Notes under the pieces: model-generated | Database searches by the model: none | Seen by the model: the letters and a program-made list of their open reading frames with translations, nothing else | Told to the model about the DNA's origin: nothing | Shown: positions 28,047 through 37,986 of the stretch, piece by piece | Layout: every line of letters starts with the position of its first letter | Position numbering within the stretch: position 1 is the first letter of the stretch | Source: JARRQJ01 sp963810615 | Lineage (GTDB): Bacteria; Pseudomonadota; Gammaproteobacteria; DRLM01 | Assembly: GCA_963810615.1 (NCBI GenBank) | Contig: CAWEOA010000001.1 | Span: 248,001 to 312,000, forward strand | Direction: 5' to 3' | DNA length: 64,000 bases | Position numbers and translations under genes: made by a program

Positions 28047-29000
28047 ATGAAATACAAGGATTACTACACTGTCTTAGGGCTTGAGCGAAACGCCAGCTCC
28101 GAACAGATCAAAAAGGCTTACCGCAAGCTCGCGCGCAAGTATCATCCGGATGTCTCCAAGGAAGCAGACGCCGAAGAAAAATTCAAGGAGCTTGCGGAAG
28201 CCTACAAAACGCTCAAGGACCCCAAGGCGCGCGCGGCCTACGATCAACTGGGCAGCTATCAGCCCGGACAGGACTTCCAGCCCCCTCCGGGCTGGCAGAA
28301 GCAATACAGCGACGCGCCGTTTTCGTTTGATGATGTCGATCTGTCCGACCTGTTTGCGGGCCTCAGAGGCGGCGGGCATCGCGGACGGCAGGACGGGAGC
28401 GACATTAAGATGCCCGGACAAGACTACGAAGTCTCGGTGCATATTTCGCTGGAGGAGGCGTATCGCGGCGCTGAAGTGGATCTCGATCTGAGCATGCCGG
28501 AATACGATAAAAATGGCTTCTTGCATCGCGTGCCACATGTATTTAAGACGCGTATCCCCAAGGGTGCCACGGGCGGACAAAGGTTACGCGTGCCGGGCAA
28601 GGGTGGTAAAGGGTTTAACGGTGGGCGCGATGGTGACCTGTACCTCAATATCGTGTTGCATCCGCATTCGCTATTCCGCGTGAGCGGTCACGACCTCTAT
28701 CTCGATCTGCCCTTGGCCCCCTGGGAGGCCGTGCTCGGCACCAGCGTGGAGGTGCCGACGCTGGGCGGCCCGGTCAGGCTCAAGGTGCCGCCTGGGACAC
28801 GCGCCGGGCAACATCTGCGTCTTCCTAAACGCGGACTGCCCAGGCCGCGCAGCGGGGAAGGCGATCTTTTCGCGATCGTGCAGATCGCCGTGCCCGGTGT
28901 GATAAGTGATCAGGAGCGCGAGCTTTTCAAGCAGCTTGCCGACAGCTCGGCGTTCAATCCGCGCGGACATTTCGAACAGGAGACGAGCAATGAGAATTGA
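28047..29000 (+). CDS. cbpA: curved-DNA-binding DnaJ-class co-chaperone CbpA
   Basis: This 317-residue protein has an N-terminal J domain (1-70) with the HPD motif in ARKYHPDVSKE, which stimulates DnaK ATPase. A Gly/Phe-rich linker follows, then two C-terminal substrate-binding domains (about 120-305). The zinc-finger region of true DnaJ is absent, as expected for CbpA. The C-terminal domain also binds curved DNA in E. coli. The gene overlaps cbpM by 11 bases, giving the usual chaperone-modulator pair. It opens the long plus-strand metabolic cluster. CbpA is typically stationary-phase induced. Confidence 0.93.
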   Translation: MKYKDYYTVLGLERNASSEQIKKAYRKLARKYHPDVSKEADAEEKFKELAEAYKTLKDPKARAAYDQLGSYQPGQDFQPPPGWQKQYSDAPFSFDDVDLSDLFAGLRGGGHRGRQDGSDIKMPGQDYEVSVHISLEEAYRGAEVDLDLSMPEYDKNGFLHRVPHVFKTRIPKGATGGQRLRVPGKGGKGFNGGRDGDLYLNIVLHPHSLFRVSGHDLYLDLPLAPWEAVLGTSVEVPTLGGPVRLKVPPGTRAGQHLRLPKRGLPRPRSGEGDLFAIVQIAVPGVISDQERELFKQLADSSAFNPRGHFEQETSNEN

Positions 29001-29316
29001 AATGAGTGAAATGCTGTGGCTGGATCAGCATCACGAGTTGTCTCTGACGGATCTTGCCGAATTATCGGGTTTGACGGAAGCGGAGCTGCGCGAACTGGTG
29101 GAGTGCGGCGTTATTGCGCCGATCGATCCGAATTCGGCGGAGCGTATATTCAGCGCCGACTGCCTGGTTACCGCCAGAACCGCATGTCGCTTGCGCAACG
29201 ACTTTGAGCTCGATACGCAAGGGCTGGCTTTGGCCCTGACGCTTCTCGATCGTATTCATGAGCTCGAAGCGCAATTGCGCGAACTGCATGCTCATCTGCC
29301 GCGACGGATTCGTTAG
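28990..29316 (+). CDS. cbpM: CbpA modulator CbpM
   Basis: This 108-residue MerR-like protein begins MRIEMSEMLWLDQHHELSLT. CbpM binds the J domain of CbpA and blocks both its co-chaperone and DNA-binding activity. The helix-turn-helix-like segment LSLTDLAELSGLTEAELREL and the final coiled helix IHELEAQLRELHAHLP match the family. The ATG at 28990 overlaps the cbpA 3' end. The frame is open further upstream, but only inside cbpA and without natural sequence. Confidence 0.88.
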   Translation: MRIEMSEMLWLDQHHELSLTDLAELSGLTEAELRELVECGVIAPIDPNSAERIFSADCLVTARTACRLRNDFELDTQGLALALTLLDRIHELEAQLRELHAHLPRRIR

Positions 29317-29606
29317 CGTAGTTTTCTCACTCGGAGGCATCATCGGTTCCAGCGCGGCTGCGAGTCGTAAACGCTGCCTGATGAAGCAGTCTCCGCATTG
29401 CGATGTCTGTCGATGACCATTTTTATATGCGCCAGGAACAATTCCTGAATCGGGCAGTCGGACAGTACGAGGTTCGTATGATCATCGTGGCAAGAAGCGG
29501 CGCGATGCAGTAAGTTTGCCGCGAAGATATCATGACCGTCGTTTATCACGCCCGCGAAACACGCAGGCGAGGTCGCGATCGCCACCCTTAAAGAAGGAGA
29601 TTTAAG

Positions 29607-30626
29607 ATGCAGATCGGCATGATCGGGTTGGGTCGTATGGGCAGTAATATGGCGCGGCGTCTGATGCGGGAGGGGCAACGATGTGTGGTGTACAACCGCC
29701 ATACCGAAATTGTCAAAACACTCCAGGATGAAGGCGCCGTGGGGACGGTCACGCTTGAGGAATTTATCGCTCATATAAGCAGGCCGCGCGCGATCTGGAT
29801 GATGGTGCCTGCGGCGGTAGTGGATGAGGTGCTGGCACGGTTGGTGCCGTTGCTTGAAGAAGGCGACATTGTGATTGATGGCGGCAACTCTTATTATCGC
29901 GACGATGTCCGGCGTGCGACTGAGTTGCGCCGGCAAGGGTTGCATTATGTGGATGTAGGTACAAGCGGTGGCGTCGCTGGTTTGGAGCGTGGCTATTGCC
30001 TGATGATTGGCGGCGAGAAAGACATCGTCCGGCACCTGGATCCGGTTTTCGCCGCACTTGCCCCCGGCCTGGGTACGGCACCTCGCACCCCCGGCAGGCA
30101 CAAGCCCGACGCTACAGCCGAACAGGGATACTTGCACTGCGGTCCGCATGGCGCCGGACACTTCGTCAAGATGGTCCACAACGGAATAGAATATGGTCTG
30201 ATGGCGGCCTATGCCGAGGGTCTAAATATCCTGCGCAATGCCAACGCCGGCAAGCGTTCGCTCGATAGTGATGCCGAGACCGCGCCGCTGCGCAATCCGG
30301 AGGATTATCAGTATGAACTGGATCTGCCCGAGATCGCGGAAGTGTGGCGGCGCGGCAGTGTGGTGGCGTCCTGGCTCCTCGACCTCACGGCGGCGGCACT
30401 GGTGGAGGATTCCGAACTTACCGAGTTCTCGGGGCGAGTATCGGATTCGGGTGAAGGGCGCTGGACGGCGCTGGCCGCCATCGAAACGGGCGTGCCGACA
30501 CCGGTTATCAATGCGGCGTTATTCGGACGCTTTGCGTCGCGCGGCGATGCCGACTATGCCAACCGGCTTCTGTCCGCGATGAGAAAGCAGTTTGGCGGGC
30601 ATGATGAGAAGAAAGAGGAGCGCTGA
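29607..30626 (+). CDS. gnd: 6-phosphogluconate dehydrogenase, decarboxylating (short type)
   Basis: This 339-residue enzyme oxidises 6-phosphogluconate to ribulose 5-phosphate and CO2 in the pentose phosphate pathway. The dinucleotide site is MIGLGRMGSNMARRL at the N-terminus. VDVGTSGGVAGLERGYCLMI carries the substrate-binding loop. GHFVKMVHNGIEYGLM (near 190) has the catalytic Lys and Asn. The length fits the GntZ/YqeC short class rather than the 470-residue type. An AAGGAG site lies seven bases before the ATG. The zwf gene begins two bases after its stop. Confidence 0.93.
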   Translation: MQIGMIGLGRMGSNMARRLMREGQRCVVYNRHTEIVKTLQDEGAVGTVTLEEFIAHISRPRAIWMMVPAAVVDEVLARLVPLLEEGDIVIDGGNSYYRDDVRRATELRRQGLHYVDVGTSGGVAGLERGYCLMIGGEKDIVRHLDPVFAALAPGLGTAPRTPGRHKPDATAEQGYLHCGPHGAGHFVKMVHNGIEYGLMAAYAEGLNILRNANAGKRSLDSDAETAPLRNPEDYQYELDLPEIAEVWRRGSVVASWLLDLTAAALVEDSELTEFSGRVSDSGEGRWTALAAIETGVPTPVINAALFGRFASRGDADYANRLLSAMRKQFGGHDEKKEER

Positions 30627-30627
30627 G

Positions 30628-32040
30628 ATGGGCGATACCCAGAGCCGCACGTCGCCGGCGGATGCGCTGGTGATCTTCGGCGTAACCGGCGACCTGGCAC
30701 ACAAGATGATCTTTCCGGCGCTGTACGTCATGGCCAAGCGAGGCGTTCTCAGCGTGCCGGTGTTAGGCGTCGCCGCCTCGAAGTGGAGTCTGGCGCGACT
30801 GCGCAAACAGGCGACGGACAGCATCAAGCAAGCCGGCAAGATCGACGACCGGCGCGCGCTCGACCACCTCCTTTCCCTGCTCCGGTATGTGGGCGGCGAC
30901 TATAACGATCCGGATACGTTCAAGGCCCTCAAGCAGGCGCTGGGCGATGCCCGGCGCCCGACGCATTACCTCGCCATTCCACCGGTGCTGTTCGCCACGG
31001 TGATCAAGGGACTCGGTGCGGCGGGGCTGGCCGATCAGGCGCGCGTTATCGTCGAAAAACCGTTCGGGCGCGACCTGGCGTCGGCGCAGGCGCTTAACCG
31101 TACCGCGCTGTCGGTATTTCCGGAAGAGTCGATCTTCCGCATCGATCACTTCCTCGGCAAGGAGGCGATCATGAATATCCTCTATTTCCGTTTCGCCAAT
31201 TCGTTCCTCGAGCCGATCTGGAACCGCAACTGCGTAGCCAGCGTGCAGATCACCTTGTCCGAGGATTTCGGCGTGAAGGGTCGCGGCGCGTTTTACGAAA
31301 GTGCCGGCTGTCTGCGCGACGTCATTCAGAACCACCTGTTTCAGATCGTCGCGTTGCTGGCCATGGAGCCGCCGGCCTATCAAGGCTATGGTGCCGTCCA
31401 TAGCGAGAAGGCCAAAGTATTCCAGGCCATGCGTCCCCTGCAGCCGGACGAGGTGGTGCGCGGCCAGTACGCCGGCTACCGGCAAGAGCCGGGCGTGGCG
31501 AAGGGTTCGGATGTCGAAACGTTCTGCGCCCTGCGGCTGTTCATCGATTCGTGGCGCTGGGAAGGGGTGCCGTGGTATCTGCGTTCCGGCAAATGCCTGG
31601 CGACAACGGCTGCCGAGGTCCTGGTGGAGTTGAAGCCGCCGCCGCAAAGACTGTTCGATGATTCGGCGCCGCTGGACGGTCGGGCCAATTATCTGCGCTT
31701 CCGGCTCTCGCCCGACACGGCCGTTGCCCTAGCCGCGCGCGTCAAGCGTGCGGGCAAGGAGTTCGTCGGCGATCAGCGTGAGCTCTACCTGCTGGAAGAA
31801 CAACTGGGAGAGGAAACACCCTACGCACGGCTCCTGAGCGATGCCATGGCCGGTAACGGCGCGCTCTTTACCCGTGAAGACGCGGTTGAAGCCGCCTGGG
31901 CGGTGGTCGATCCCATTCTCGAAAAGCATCACCAGGTACATCGCTACAAGTGCGGAGGCTGGGGGCCCAAAGCGGCGGACACCCTCATTGCTGCGGATGG
32001 CGGCTGGCATAACCCCATAGCGTTGAAGTCGGCAAAATGA
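30628..32040 (+). CDS. zwf: glucose-6-phosphate 1-dehydrogenase
   Basis: This 470-residue enzyme converts glucose 6-phosphate to 6-phosphogluconolactone with NADP+. The nucleotide site is FGVTGDLAHKMIFPAL (residues 15-30). The active-site motif RIDHFLGKE begins near residue 171. The C-terminal domain has SWRWEGVPWYLRSGKCL. The ATG at 30628 follows GAGGAG by seven bases. It overlaps the following HAD gene by four bases (ATGA). No 6-phosphogluconolactonase gene is nearby, so that step must be encoded elsewhere or occur spontaneously. Confidence 0.95.
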   Translation: MGDTQSRTSPADALVIFGVTGDLAHKMIFPALYVMAKRGVLSVPVLGVAASKWSLARLRKQATDSIKQAGKIDDRRALDHLLSLLRYVGGDYNDPDTFKALKQALGDARRPTHYLAIPPVLFATVIKGLGAAGLADQARVIVEKPFGRDLASAQALNRTALSVFPEESIFRIDHFLGKEAIMNILYFRFANSFLEPIWNRNCVASVQITLSEDFGVKGRGAFYESAGCLRDVIQNHLFQIVALLAMEPPAYQGYGAVHSEKAKVFQAMRPLQPDEVVRGQYAGYRQEPGVAKGSDVETFCALRLFIDSWRWEGVPWYLRSGKCLATTAAEVLVELKPPPQRLFDDSAPLDGRANYLRFRLSPDTAVALAARVKRAGKEFVGDQRELYLLEEQLGEETPYARLLSDAMAGNGALFTREDAVEAAWAVVDPILEKHHQVHRYKCGGWGPKAADTLIAADGGWHNPIALKSAK

Positions 32041-32723
32041 CAGCGGCGCGCGAGGTGGTGTTCCTGCTGGATGTGGACAACACCCTGCTCGATAATGATC
32101 GCATCGCAGCCGACCTGGGCGATCATCTTGCGCAAGCGTTCGGCGACGAAAACCGGGATCGCTATTGGGCGGTTTTCGAAGCACTACGTGCTGAACTCGG
32201 CTATGCGGATTATCTGGGCGCCTTGCAACGCTACCGTTTTGGTATCGGGAATGATCCGCGCCTGCTGATGATGTCGTCATTTCTGGTGGACTATCCGTTT
32301 GCGGAGCGCCTGTATCCCGGCGCCCTCGATGTGATCGAGCATCTGCGACGTTTCGGAGCGACGGTGATTCTGTCGGACGGCGACGTGGTGTTTCAGCCGC
32401 GCAAGGTACAGCGATCGGGATTATGGGGCGCGGTCGAGGGCCGGGTGCTGATTTACCTGCACAAAGAGCAAACGCTCGATGATGTCGAACGACGTTACCC
32501 GGCCCATCACTATGTCGTGGTGGACGACAAGCTGCGTATTCTGGCGGCGATGAAAAAGGTCTGGGGCGATCGCCTGACAACCGTCTTTGCGCGCCAGGGG
32601 CACTACGGGCTCGACCCCGGAAATATTGCCGCCTATCCGCCGGCCGACATCACGATTGCATCTATCGGCGAGCTGATCGATGTCGATTTTTCCGACTTGC
32701 TTGGTACCCCCGAAGACGGCTAA
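32037..32723 (+). CDS. HAD-superfamily hydrolase
   Basis: This is a 228-residue phosphatase-like protein. Motif I is DVDNTLLDND (the nucleophile and general acid are the two Asp of DVD), motif II is ILSDGD, a Lys lies in YLHKEQT, and motif III is VVVDDK. A four-helix cap sits between motifs I and II. It is translationally coupled to zwf and so probably acts on a sugar phosphate or cleans up a side product of the pentose phosphate pathway. The precise substrate is unknown. Confidence 0.88.
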   Translation: MTAAREVVFLLDVDNTLLDNDRIAADLGDHLAQAFGDENRDRYWAVFEALRAELGYADYLGALQRYRFGIGNDPRLLMMSSFLVDYPFAERLYPGALDVIEHLRRFGATVILSDGDVVFQPRKVQRSGLWGAVEGRVLIYLHKEQTLDDVERRYPAHHYVVVDDKLRILAAMKKVWGDRLTTVFARQGHYGLDPGNIAAYPPADITIASIGELIDVDFSDLLGTPEDG

Positions 32724-32740
32724 GCACAAGTGGCGATATC

Positions 32741-32948
32741 ATGAAAGCCACACGAGAGCTGCACGATCTCGGTCAAAGCCTCCGGCTCGACGAGATTGCG
32801 CGCGATCTGCCGATCAGCGGCACGCTTGGTCGCTATATGAGTGGGCATTCTGCAAGGGGACAGCTTCAATTCCAGCATCTCCGATCACGCTATTAGTAAA
32901 GCGACTATCTACGCTGATGCGGTCGGCAAATTAAACGCTTGCCGGTAA
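32741..32948 (+). pseudogene. tal: transaldolase remnant (frameshifted and truncated)
   Basis: An ATG 17 bases after the HAD stop opens MKATRELHDLGQSLRLDEIA followed by RDLPISGTLGRY, which matches the N-terminus of bacterial transaldolase. That frame then stops after 53 codons. A second frame of the same strand carries on with SISDHAISKATIYADAVGKL, matching the next conserved transaldolase block (normally NPTIFDHAIS). So at least one frameshift lies near 32840. The remaining 80% of the gene is missing. It is the natural fourth gene of this pentose phosphate operon, now dead. Confidence 0.8.
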
Positions 32949-33402
32949 GCCGGGGAAGGGACGCAACAGATGCCGCTGCGCACGCTATGATAGCCGGGCA
33001 TTCGACCTTCGGGCCGCTGCCGTGATGACGTTGGTCTATAATTATTTGACTATGTGCAGTTTTCCGCTTTGCGTGCGCGAGTTGAATCCACGATGTTCAC
33101 ATCCCGGAGTTTCATAAAAACGGGGCGATCATGCTGATGACTATTGTACGAGCGGTCTCGTCAATATTATCGACATATCGCTGCGCGAATCAGCCTCGGA
33201 GACTGTTCGCGGGGCATTACCGGGGTCCGTTGGGATAGAGCTTGTAATTCTCACGTACAGAATATATACCCGCTTTGCAGGGGGGGCAGCAGAAGCAGGC
33301 GCGCTGGATCGGTGTCAAAGAACGGCAAGCCGTCGGATCTGTGATCCGGGACATGTGCTTGGCCCAGTCATCACTAATAATGGACGGAGACAGCGTAGCG
33401 GA
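32949..33402. other. intergenic stretch left after transaldolase loss
   Basis: No gene was recognised. A TATAAT at 33037-33042 lacks a matching -35. The stretch probably contains the promoter of the antiporter gene and eroded transaldolase sequence. Confidence 0.4.
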
Positions 33403-35004
33403 ATGGAAGCGGAGACTATTTTAATTTTGCTGTTCGTTGTGGCCACGGCCGTAGCGATCGCGGTGCAGCGCCTGGCCGTTCCGTACACGGTGGCTTTGGT
33501 TTTGACCGGGCTGGTGTTGGGGTTGCTGAATGTCTTCGAAGCGCCCCACCTGACCAAGGCGCTGCTGTTCGGTGTCTTTCTGCCGGGACTGCTCTTCGAT
33601 GCCGCGTACCATATCGATTTTAAGCAATTCTGGCAAAACCGCATTGCCATTTCTTCGCTGGCCCTGCCGGGTGTGATAGCGGCGATCGCGCTGACGGCCA
33701 TGATTTTGCCGCAGGTCGCCAACACCCTGCATTTCGTGCAGGGTTTCACCTGGCGACATGCCTTGGTCTTCGGTGCCATCATCTCAGCCACCGACCCTAT
33801 TGCCGTCGTCGCGATCTTCAAGAGCCTGGGTGTCCCGAAGCGTTTGTCTGTACTGCTTGAAGGCGAGAGCCTGCTCAATGACGGCACCGCAATTGTTTTC
33901 TTTACGCTGAGCCTTGCGCTCGTGACCGGTGAGGTAGTGACACCCGGTGGTTTGGCCTTCGACTTCGTCAAAATCGTCGGTATCGGCGCGCTCATCGGGA
34001 TGGGAATCGGGCTGGCCGTTTCGCGAGTCATCAGGCAGGTGAATGACCCGATGATCGAGATCACTCTGACGACGATTGCCGCATACGCGTCCTTCCTGGC
34101 GGCGGAGCACTTTCATTACTCCGGGGTTATCGCAACCGTGACGGCGGGCATGTTGTGCGGAAACTACGGCGCCCGTGTCGGCATGTCGCCGTCGACGCGT
34201 ATCGCCGTGGAGACGTTCTGGCAATATATAGCCTTCGCTCTCAACTCCATCGTGTTCCTCCTGATCGGTCTCGAAGTGCATTTTCATGCGTTGCTGGACT
34301 CCTGGCAGGCGATCCTGGTCGCCTATCTTGTGGTCACCGGGGGGAGGGCGCTGATCGTCTTCGGCGCATCTGCGCTGTTGCGCAAGACACGGGAACGCAT
34401 TCCCTGGGCCTGGAGCGTGATCTTGACCTGGGGCGGGTTACGCGGTGGCTTGTCCATGGTGCTGGTCCTCAGCCTCCCGAAGGATTTTCCGCATCGGGAT
34501 GTACTGGTATCTATGACTTTCGGAGTCGTCATTATTTCAATCCTTGTGCATGGATTGACCATGTCTCCAATGCTGCGGTGGCTGGGGATCGTGCGTGGAC
34601 ACCAAGAACGCGCCGCCTATGAGTTGACGCGCGGCAAGTTACTGGCGGCCAATGCCGCGCTGGAAGAGGTCGAGAAAATGTCGCACGTTCATTTCACAAA
34701 TCCAGAATTGCCGGCCAGTCTCCGCAGTGAATATGAGCAAAGGGTTAAACGTGATAAATTCGCGCTGGATGCGTTACATCTTGAGCGACAGCAACTGGAC
34801 GCCGAGGAATTACAACAGGCTCGGCGGCATCTGCAGACAGTGGAAAAGGATGCGGTCATCGATGCGTTTCAGCGCGGAATTCTCAGTCAAACCGTCCAGG
34901 ATGAGTTGCTCGCGGAAATCGACGCGCGGGCGCTGCATCTCGAATCGGGAGAAAGCAACGATCGAGATAAGCTGGCTACGGTAACCGAAGAGGATAAGCG
35001 ATGA
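33403..35004 (+). CDS. CPA1-family Na+/H+ antiporter
   Basis: This 533-residue protein exchanges external protons for internal Na+ (or K+). Its first 400 residues form about 12 membrane segments. The ion-binding region ISATDPIAVVAIF is followed by LLEGESLLNDGTAIVFF, both diagnostic of NhaP/NhaO-type CPA1 exchangers. The last 130 residues are a charged, coiled cytoplasmic tail (for example LERQQLDAEELQQARRHLQ) that probably regulates activity. The ATG at 33403 starts MEAETILILLF just before the first helix; 16 upstream codons are open but unlikely to be used. It fits with the ion pumps 12-20 kb downstream. Confidence 0.9.
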   Translation: MEAETILILLFVVATAVAIAVQRLAVPYTVALVLTGLVLGLLNVFEAPHLTKALLFGVFLPGLLFDAAYHIDFKQFWQNRIAISSLALPGVIAAIALTAMILPQVANTLHFVQGFTWRHALVFGAIISATDPIAVVAIFKSLGVPKRLSVLLEGESLLNDGTAIVFFTLSLALVTGEVVTPGGLAFDFVKIVGIGALIGMGIGLAVSRVIRQVNDPMIEITLTTIAAYASFLAAEHFHYSGVIATVTAGMLCGNYGARVGMSPSTRIAVETFWQYIAFALNSIVFLLIGLEVHFHALLDSWQAILVAYLVVTGGRALIVFGASALLRKTRERIPWAWSVILTWGGLRGGLSMVLVLSLPKDFPHRDVLVSMTFGVVIISILVHGLTMSPMLRWLGIVRGHQERAAYELTRGKLLAANAALEEVEKMSHVHFTNPELPASLRSEYEQRVKRDKFALDALHLERQQLDAEELQQARRHLQTVEKDAVIDAFQRGILSQTVQDELLAEIDARALHLESGESNDRDKLATVTEEDKR

Positions 35005-35193
35005 AAATCGGTCCTCGTTCAGGAAAGCCGGGGGAACAGCCAAGCCGGTTAATGCGCCCGGTCTTATCATGGATGGCAATGCCGAGACGTCCGACGCCTC
35101 TGTGCCCGCTATTTCCCGGTCATCGAAGCGGCGTTCGTCCGGGCCGAGCCAATAATGAATGAACGCACGTAGGGAAGCCATGAAGGAGAAGAC

Positions 35194-37740
35194 ATGAGCG
35201 AACAAATACGAACCAGCCACCCGAAGGCGCGTTTTTTTCCCGCCGACGTAGAGGGATTTGATTCCCTGGCCGAGCTTGCCCTGGATATGCGTTCGTCGTG
35301 GAATCATGCCACCGACCAGGTATGGCGGGAGTTGGATCCTGTGCTGTGGGAGCTTACCCATAGCCCATGGGTCGTCCTACAGTCGGTGTCGCGGGAGAAA
35401 CTCCAGGGTGCTTTAGCCGATCCCGTTTTTCGTGACAAGCTTGACGTACTGGTGCAGGCCAGGCGGGAAGCGGCCGAGGCGCCCGCCTGGTTTCAGCAAA
35501 CCTACCCGCAATCTCCGCTGAGCTGTATTGCCTATTTCAGCATGGAATTCATGTTGAGCGAGGCCTTGCCCATATATTCGGGTGGATTAGGTAACGTGGC
35601 CGGTGATCAACTCAAGGCCGCCAGCGATCTCGGCGTTCCGGTGATCGGCGTGGGTTTGCTCTATCAGCAAGGCTATTTTCGCCAGGTGATCGACAAGGAG
35701 GGTGCGCAGCAGGCGCTCTTCCCGTATAGCGATCCCGGGCAGTTGCCGATCGTTCCGTTGCGCAAACAAAATGGGGAATGGATGCGCTTGGAGGCTGCGT
35801 TACCCGGTTACTCGGTCTGGCTGCGCGCCTGGCAAGTTCAGGTCGGTCGCGTGCAACTGTATCTGCTGGACAGCAATGACGCGGCGAATTACCCCATGCA
35901 TCGCGGGATTACCAGCGAGCTCTACGGTGGCGGGCCGGAGTTGCGTATCATGCAAGAAATACTGCTCGGGATGGGCGGATGGCGCTTGCTAGAGGCGCTG
36001 GGCATCAAACCGGAAGTCTGCCACTTGAACGAAGGGCATGCGGCCTTTGCGGTCCTGGAACGCGCACGAAGTTTCATGGCGGAGACCGGGCAGCCCTTCG
36101 AAGTCGCGCTGGCGGTCACCCGGGCAGGCAACCTCTTCACCACCCACACGGCGGTGGCTGCCGGTTTTGATCGCTTCGCTCCCGCTCTCATCGAGCAATA
36201 CCTGGGTGATTATGCCGAAAAATCACTCGGTATCAGTCGCCATGATTTTCTGGCCTTGGGCCGCCAGAACCCAAACGATTCGTCGGAACCATTCAATATG
36301 GCCTATCTGGCCATTCGCGGCAGTGGGGCGGTGAATGGCGTGAGCCGCTTGCATGGTGAGGTGAGCCGGCATCTGTTTGCGCCGCTCTTTCCGCGCTGGC
36401 CGCAAAGCGAAATTCCGGTCGGCCACGTGACTAACGGCATCCACACGCCGACCTGGGACTCAGTGGCGGCCGATAAGCTTTGGACGGAAGCCTGCGGTAA
36501 GGATCGTTGGCTGGGAAGGGTAGAAACCCTGGAACAGGACATTCGCAGCGTCTCCGACACTAAACTCTGGAAATTTCGCACCGCAGCCGGCAGAGCGCTG
36601 ATTGAATATGCTCGCAATCGATTATCCAGGCAGCTGGCCGTGTCAGGCGCGTCTCCCGAGGCGATTGAAGCTGCGAAGCATTTGTTCGATCCCAACACCT
36701 TGACGCTGGGTTTCGCCCGCCGCTTCGCTACCTATAAGAGGCCGAATCTGCTGCTGTACGATCCGGAACGCCTGTTACGCCTGCTGACCAATCCGCAACG
36801 CCCGGTACAGCTCATCATGGCCGGCAAGGCCCATCCGGCGGACCGGGCGGGCCAAGCCCTGATTCAACAGTGGATGCATTTTATCCGGCGGCCCGAGGTG
36901 CGCCCCCATGTAATCTTCCTCAGTGATTACGACATGCTCCTGACCGAACATCTGGTGCAAGGCGTGGATGTCTGGCTCAACACGCCGCGCCGGCCATGGG
37001 AAGCGTGTGGCACCAGCGGCATGAAGGTACTGGTCAATGGCGGCATTAATCTGTCGGAATTGGACGGCTGGTGGGCGGAAGCCTATACGCCGGAAGTGGG
37101 ATGGGTGTTGGGGGATGGTCGAGAACATGATAGCGACCTCGCTTGGGATGCGGCCGAAGCCGAGTCGCTCTACGATTTGCTTGAGAAAGAGGTGATCCCG
37201 GAATTCTACACGCGCGACGAGCAGGGTATCCCCAACGCCTGGGTGGCGCGGATGCGGGAAAGCATGGCGCGATTGACGCCGCGCTTTTCCACCAGCCGTG
37301 CGGTATGCGAATACACCGCACAACATTACCTCCCGGCAGCTGCAGCCTACCGTAAGCGAGCGGCCGACAAAGGGGCCTGCGGCGTGGATTTGGTCAATTG
37401 GCGGCACGCATTGGACCAAAAATGGGCCGCGCTACGCTTCGGCGAGGTGAAGCTGGAAAGCGAGGGTGCACGACACATCTTTGAAGCGCAAGTGTATCTC
37501 GACGAGCTCGCTCCGGAGGCCGTGCGTGTCGAGCTTTATGCCAATGGCGACAACGATACCGCAGTGGAACGAGTGGAGATGAAGCGCGTGCGGCAACTGG
37601 TGGGTGCAATTAACGGCTACACCTATCGCGCAGAGGTACCTGCAGCCCGACCGGCATCGGACTATACAGTGCGAGTCATACCCAAGCACGATGCTGCTGC
37701 GATTCCGCTGGAAGACGCTCATATTCTGTGGCAACGGTAA
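35194..37740 (+). CDS. glgP: alpha-glucan (glycogen) phosphorylase
   Basis: This 848-residue GT35 enzyme releases glucose 1-phosphate from glycogen. The N-terminal DUF3417 segment (about 15-110, with LALDMRSSWNHATDQVWREL) marks the short alpha-glucan phosphorylase class. YFSMEFMLSEALPIYSGGLG and CHLNEGHAAF are conserved substrate-site blocks. The pyridoxal-phosphate lysine is Lys611 in GTSGMKVLVNGG. A GAAGGAG ribosome site precedes the ATG. It leads to glgX 246 bases downstream, giving a glycogen-degradation pair that feeds the phosphoketolase and pentose phosphate genes around it. Confidence 0.93.
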   Translation: MSEQIRTSHPKARFFPADVEGFDSLAELALDMRSSWNHATDQVWRELDPVLWELTHSPWVVLQSVSREKLQGALADPVFRDKLDVLVQARREAAEAPAWFQQTYPQSPLSCIAYFSMEFMLSEALPIYSGGLGNVAGDQLKAASDLGVPVIGVGLLYQQGYFRQVIDKEGAQQALFPYSDPGQLPIVPLRKQNGEWMRLEAALPGYSVWLRAWQVQVGRVQLYLLDSNDAANYPMHRGITSELYGGGPELRIMQEILLGMGGWRLLEALGIKPEVCHLNEGHAAFAVLERARSFMAETGQPFEVALAVTRAGNLFTTHTAVAAGFDRFAPALIEQYLGDYAEKSLGISRHDFLALGRQNPNDSSEPFNMAYLAIRGSGAVNGVSRLHGEVSRHLFAPLFPRWPQSEIPVGHVTNGIHTPTWDSVAADKLWTEACGKDRWLGRVETLEQDIRSVSDTKLWKFRTAAGRALIEYARNRLSRQLAVSGASPEAIEAAKHLFDPNTLTLGFARRFATYKRPNLLLYDPERLLRLLTNPQRPVQLIMAGKAHPADRAGQALIQQWMHFIRRPEVRPHVIFLSDYDMLLTEHLVQGVDVWLNTPRRPWEACGTSGMKVLVNGGINLSELDGWWAEAYTPEVGWVLGDGREHDSDLAWDAAEAESLYDLLEKEVIPEFYTRDEQGIPNAWVARMRESMARLTPRFSTSRAVCEYTAQHYLPAAAAYRKRAADKGACGVDLVNWRHALDQKWAALRFGEVKLESEGARHIFEAQVYLDELAPEAVRVELYANGDNDTAVERVEMKRVRQLVGAINGYTYRAEVPAARPASDYTVRVIPKHDAAAIPLEDAHILWQR

Positions 37741-37986
37741 TTCGGTTTTAAAGGTGCAGGGACGAAGCAATTACGAGACCACATGCCGATCGATGGTCGA
37801 TCGCACGAGTTCATTCGCGATGAGGATGGTGTTTACGCGTGCGATTGAAGAAGGGTCCGATCCGGAACCGTTTCGCATAAGGCCGCGGCCTGATAATCTT
37901 TACGGAAAGAAGGCGACAATACTCATGTTGGATTCCGTTTCCACATACAATCGGCCCGTAACTAAGCTGGTGTGCAGGCTGCGCGT

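Noticed and set aside
35001..35162. 53-codon frame overlapping the antiporter stop with a GAGGA site
   Set aside because: The start is plausible, but the Pro/Arg-rich sequence has no protein character, so it was left out.
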